A stretch of DNA of 64,000 bases from positions 62,001 to 126,000 of the forward strand of contig NZ_FUYE01000010.1 of assembly GCF_900167535.1 (NCBI RefSeq), in the 5' to 3' direction. Source of the DNA: Prosthecobacter debontii. Its GTDB lineage: Bacteria; Verrucomicrobiota; Verrucomicrobiia; Verrucomicrobiales; Verrucomicrobiaceae. Below are positions 62,801 to 64,000 of the stretch, piece by piece. The translations under genes and the position numbers were made by a program. Within the stretch, counting starts at the first letter, position 1, and every line of letters begins with the position of its first letter. A model generated the notes under the pieces. The model was given only the letters and a program-made list of their open reading frames with translations, had not been told where the DNA came from and did no database searches.

Positions 62801-63909
62801 GCACGCTTCAAGATGGGGCTGGCGTCCTTGCCCTCACCAAGATTGGCAAAGGCACTCAAACCTTGAGTGGCACGAGCACCTATTCAGGAGCCACCTTGAT
62901 CCAAGAAGGCACGCTGCAAACTGGAGCCGCTAATGCCTTATCCCCAAACTCCGATATCACCATCAGCGAAGGCAGTTCAAACATCCTCTCGCTGAGCAAC
63001 GGCCTCGCGGATTACTCGCAAACCATCAAGTCCCTCTCCGGCGGTGGCGTGGTGATTCTCGGCACGGTCGCTGCCGCCGATACAGCCGCCGCTCCTGGGG
63101 TTCGTCTCACCACAGGCAGCACGGCCGACACCCTCTATTCGGGTTTGATCGTCGGTGGGGGCGGGCTGGTCAAACAAGGCAGCGGACGCTTCACCCTCAC
63201 AGGGCCCAACACCTATGTCGGCACCACCACTGTGAATGCGGGCAACCTCCAAATCGGCGTGGCGGGTGTGGGGCAAAGCGGCAGTGGCGCTGTAGATATC
63301 ACGAGCAGTGGTACCCTTTCTGGCACCGGCACCGTTCGTGGAGCTACCACGGTTTCCGGTCTCCTCAGCCCAGGCGACAATGGCGGCGCTTCTATTGGTC
63401 AACTGGTCTTTAGCGATCTCACCGCCAGCAGCCTCACCCTTTCCGGTGGCGGCAGCGCTTCGGCACCACGCCTCCTTTTCACCCTCAATGGCGCCACTGG
63501 CAACGTCTCCGACTTGACCGGTGGGATCACGAATCCCAGCCTGCTGGATGGCACCTTTGGTCAGCATGACGCGCTCGAAGTCCAAGGCACCCTCAACCTC
63601 ACCAGCGGCAGCACCATCAAGATCGAATTGGCCGATGGCTACTCGCCGACTTTGGGGGACGTCTTCAACCTCATGGACTGGGGCACCATCTCGGGCACTC
63701 TCAATGCGGGCGGCTTCAACGCCGCCTCCGTCGGTGGCGACCTCGACCTGGAACTCAGCAACGACATGCTGACCAATGGCTGGATCTGGAACACCAGCCA
63801 GTTTTTGTCCTCTGGCATCATCTATGTCGCCGCTGTGCCTGAGCCTAGCCGGGTGACCTTCCTGCTCCTGGCCCTTGGCCTCCTCATCATGCGCCGCCGC
63901 CGGAATTAA
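59863..63909 (+). CDS. Autotransporter-repeat surface protein with PEP-CTERM
   Basis: 1348 residues with a signal peptide at 1-24 (cleavage near T-A-T-A-Q). The body has many beta-strand repeats, including passenger-type repeats of the form 'G-x-L-x-K-x-G-x-G-x-x-x-L-T-G-x-N-x-Y-x-G-x-T-x-x-x-x-G-x-L' at about residues 380-400, 1000-1025 and 1100-1130. The C-terminus 'VPEPSRVTFLLLALGLLI' followed by 'MRRRRN' is a PEP-CTERM tail (Val-Pro-Glu-Pro, hydrophobic helix, basic end), handled by an exosortase. So it is exported and likely anchored or trimmed at the outer surface, where the beta-helix body probably forms an adhesin or matrix protein. Divergent from the DUF58 operon. Confidence 0.93.
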   Translation: MYKRLWKLFPLVLFALTARTATAQLYWDVNGTTVYSGNAGGLWDGAFWSSDVNGLATPSGYVANSFVNFAAGTDGLGTYTVTLPGNQTVSGINFLSGHVTIAPETTSPIASVQILTLSGTAPTVNVQNMDSTISSRVTSSGLTKTGYGKLSLNFGAIASSGYFIFTGAPITVNSGTLELTGTGGSADQMTTNGSIVINNGGTFLWGGNANNISNSTRFTINVGGTMIAKISDNVGSIEGAGHLSLQGGTLNLSQGSANTTFSGLITGGGNIYASSGTGILTLANANTFTGAIGSVNTNTNTGGIRLAHNRAAQYATLTLNNFDTSKINVSFASDIGTFVTGGLTGISKLTLEDVSGAPIDLQVGNNDASTTYRGSLSGSGGLTKIGIGILTLTGEYLTVTNTTSNTVITTAGTSSHTYTGDTTILSGTHTNAGISGNNSSNNLSTLKLDFNAQSTSTTVSGNTYTMVGTAPTSNIISSASRLVLGGGRLWVAGNNAGTAVSQTFNNTLIKSGRNFVTVTQGSTPGNTVVNLGNITRENAATLEFFLPNGAISLSNGITTTTPNDASGILGAWAIVGSDWAIKNTAGNTLGNVVAAGSELYTAYTSGDIVSTGTTNLLINNTEATISTGAGVTDINTLMLRDAGSATPRLIDIGSGETLRFGANGGLWNQGSLANTLTIGSTVNVGSITAGGADNTDGELVINHSGSGDMTLRSSIRDNGTGVVTVIRTGNSPVILSGTNYHTGGTIFTQGRTRADSIGALSTGSVTVVAGGQLWVNASGVFNNDFYLAGTGYGEGTIPGAIRMRGGETLGTSAKTITLTGDTRLGAVNSSSPSTLAGKITGDYALDLAGGAGGTNIIVLSHTGNDFTGNLSINTNLNSTSAFNLSALVTVRLGASEVIPHGLGKGNVIISGGTGTVSTNSATLDLFGFNETINSLISYGNHANVFVTNSKASTTSTLTLGGNDNSTSTSTSATYNTFYGGTLQDGAGVLALTKIGKGTQTLSGTSTYSGATLIQEGTLQTGAANALSPNSDITISEGSSNILSLSNGLADYSQTIKSLSGGGVVILGTVAAADTAAAPGVRLTTGSTADTLYSGLIVGGGGLVKQGSGRFTLTGPNTYVGTTTVNAGNLQIGVAGVGQSGSGAVDITSSGTLSGTGTVRGATTVSGLLSPGDNGGASIGQLVFSDLTASSLTLSGGGSASAPRLLFTLNGATGNVSDLTGGITNPSLLDGTFGQHDALEVQGTLNLTSGSTIKIELADGYSPTLGDVFNLMDWGTISGTLNAGGFNAASVGGDLDLELSNDMLTNGWIWNTSQFLSSGIIYVAAVPEPSRVTFLLLALGLLIMRRRRN

Positions 63910-63987
63910 GCCTTTCGCGATTTTGTAGATCCTTGATTTTCCATTGACTCCACGCGTGGCTTTGTGGACGAAGGGGGTTTCCCATCC

Positions 63988-64000
63988 ATGGCTCGCAATT
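63988..64000 (+). CDS. Possible start of the next gene (4 codons visible)
   Basis: ATG GCT CGC AAT at 63988 with an AAGGGGG ribosome-binding-site-like stretch 12 to 18 bp upstream (about 63970-63976) and TTGACT at 63944-63949. Too short to identify; may be a chance ATG. Confidence 0.3.

Overview
This 64 kb window looks like the chromosome of a member of the Verrucomicrobiota, probably close to Prosthecobacter/Verrucomicrobiaceae. The evidence is planctomycete/verrucomicrobial-type c-type cytochrome domains carrying a CxxCH in a 'PILEAKC' context, a PEP-CTERM tail on an autotransporter-repeat protein, several secreted FAD-dependent oxidoreductases next to sugar-active proteins, and moderately high GC. 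This placement is inference from gene content; no rRNA or tRNA gene was found.

Layout. 1-4.9 kb, minus strand: a ResB-like cytochrome c biogenesis protein (cut by the window edge), a lipoprotein and two predicted c-type cytochromes. 5-9.7 kb: truncated hemoglobin, an orphan XylH-type sugar permease, typA and an UlaG-like metallo-hydrolase. 9.7-12.3 kb: a gene-poor stretch with short repeats and small orphan ORFs. 12.4-19 kb: prfB with an intact programmed +1 frameshift, a wecB/polysaccharide deacetylase/glycosyltransferase operon, a YebC-family regulator and a lipoprotein-like FAD oxidase. 19.2-22.7 kb: a DUF429 protein and a large secreted M16 peptidase. 22.7-25.8 kb: a second gene-poor stretch with two small membrane proteins, then an OmpA-like protein. 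26-38.4 kb: a CoA-acylating-type aldehyde dehydrogenase with an iron alcohol dehydrogenase, recR, a DivIC/FtsB-like gene with eno, a pheS/pheT operon interrupted by a GxxExxY gene flanked by inverted repeats, a VWA membrane protein and a small hypothetical.

38.4-50.2 kb is a minus-strand cluster of six exported proteins for carbohydrate processing: a PQQ-like beta-propeller, three FAD_oxidored-family proteins (one fused behind a sialidase), a parallel beta-helix protein and a five-bladed-propeller glycosidase-like protein. A decayed sulfatase C-terminus lies between two of the genes. 50.2-54.1 kb is a third accessory stretch with a DUF4304 protein, a SUKH/SMI1-like protein, two hypotheticals and unusual repeats, including a 130-bp block with six CTAG cores. 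54.1-63.9 kb holds a NupG-like transporter, a double siroheme-decarboxylase/Lrp-like protein, a BatA/DUF58 pair and a 1348-residue autotransporter-repeat PEP-CTERM protein.

The three accessory stretches share short plus-strand orphan ORFs preceded by short elements ending in GTT(C/A)G(N)C, including a roughly 105-bp element present twice. They may be degenerate gene-cassette (attC-like) territory, but no integrase is present here. The features most worth following up are the sialidase-oxidoreductase fusion cluster, the inverted-repeat-bounded GxxExxY insertion in pheST, the LRR-cytochrome-LRR protein, the double siroheme-decarboxylase-like protein and the CTAG-rich repeat block.
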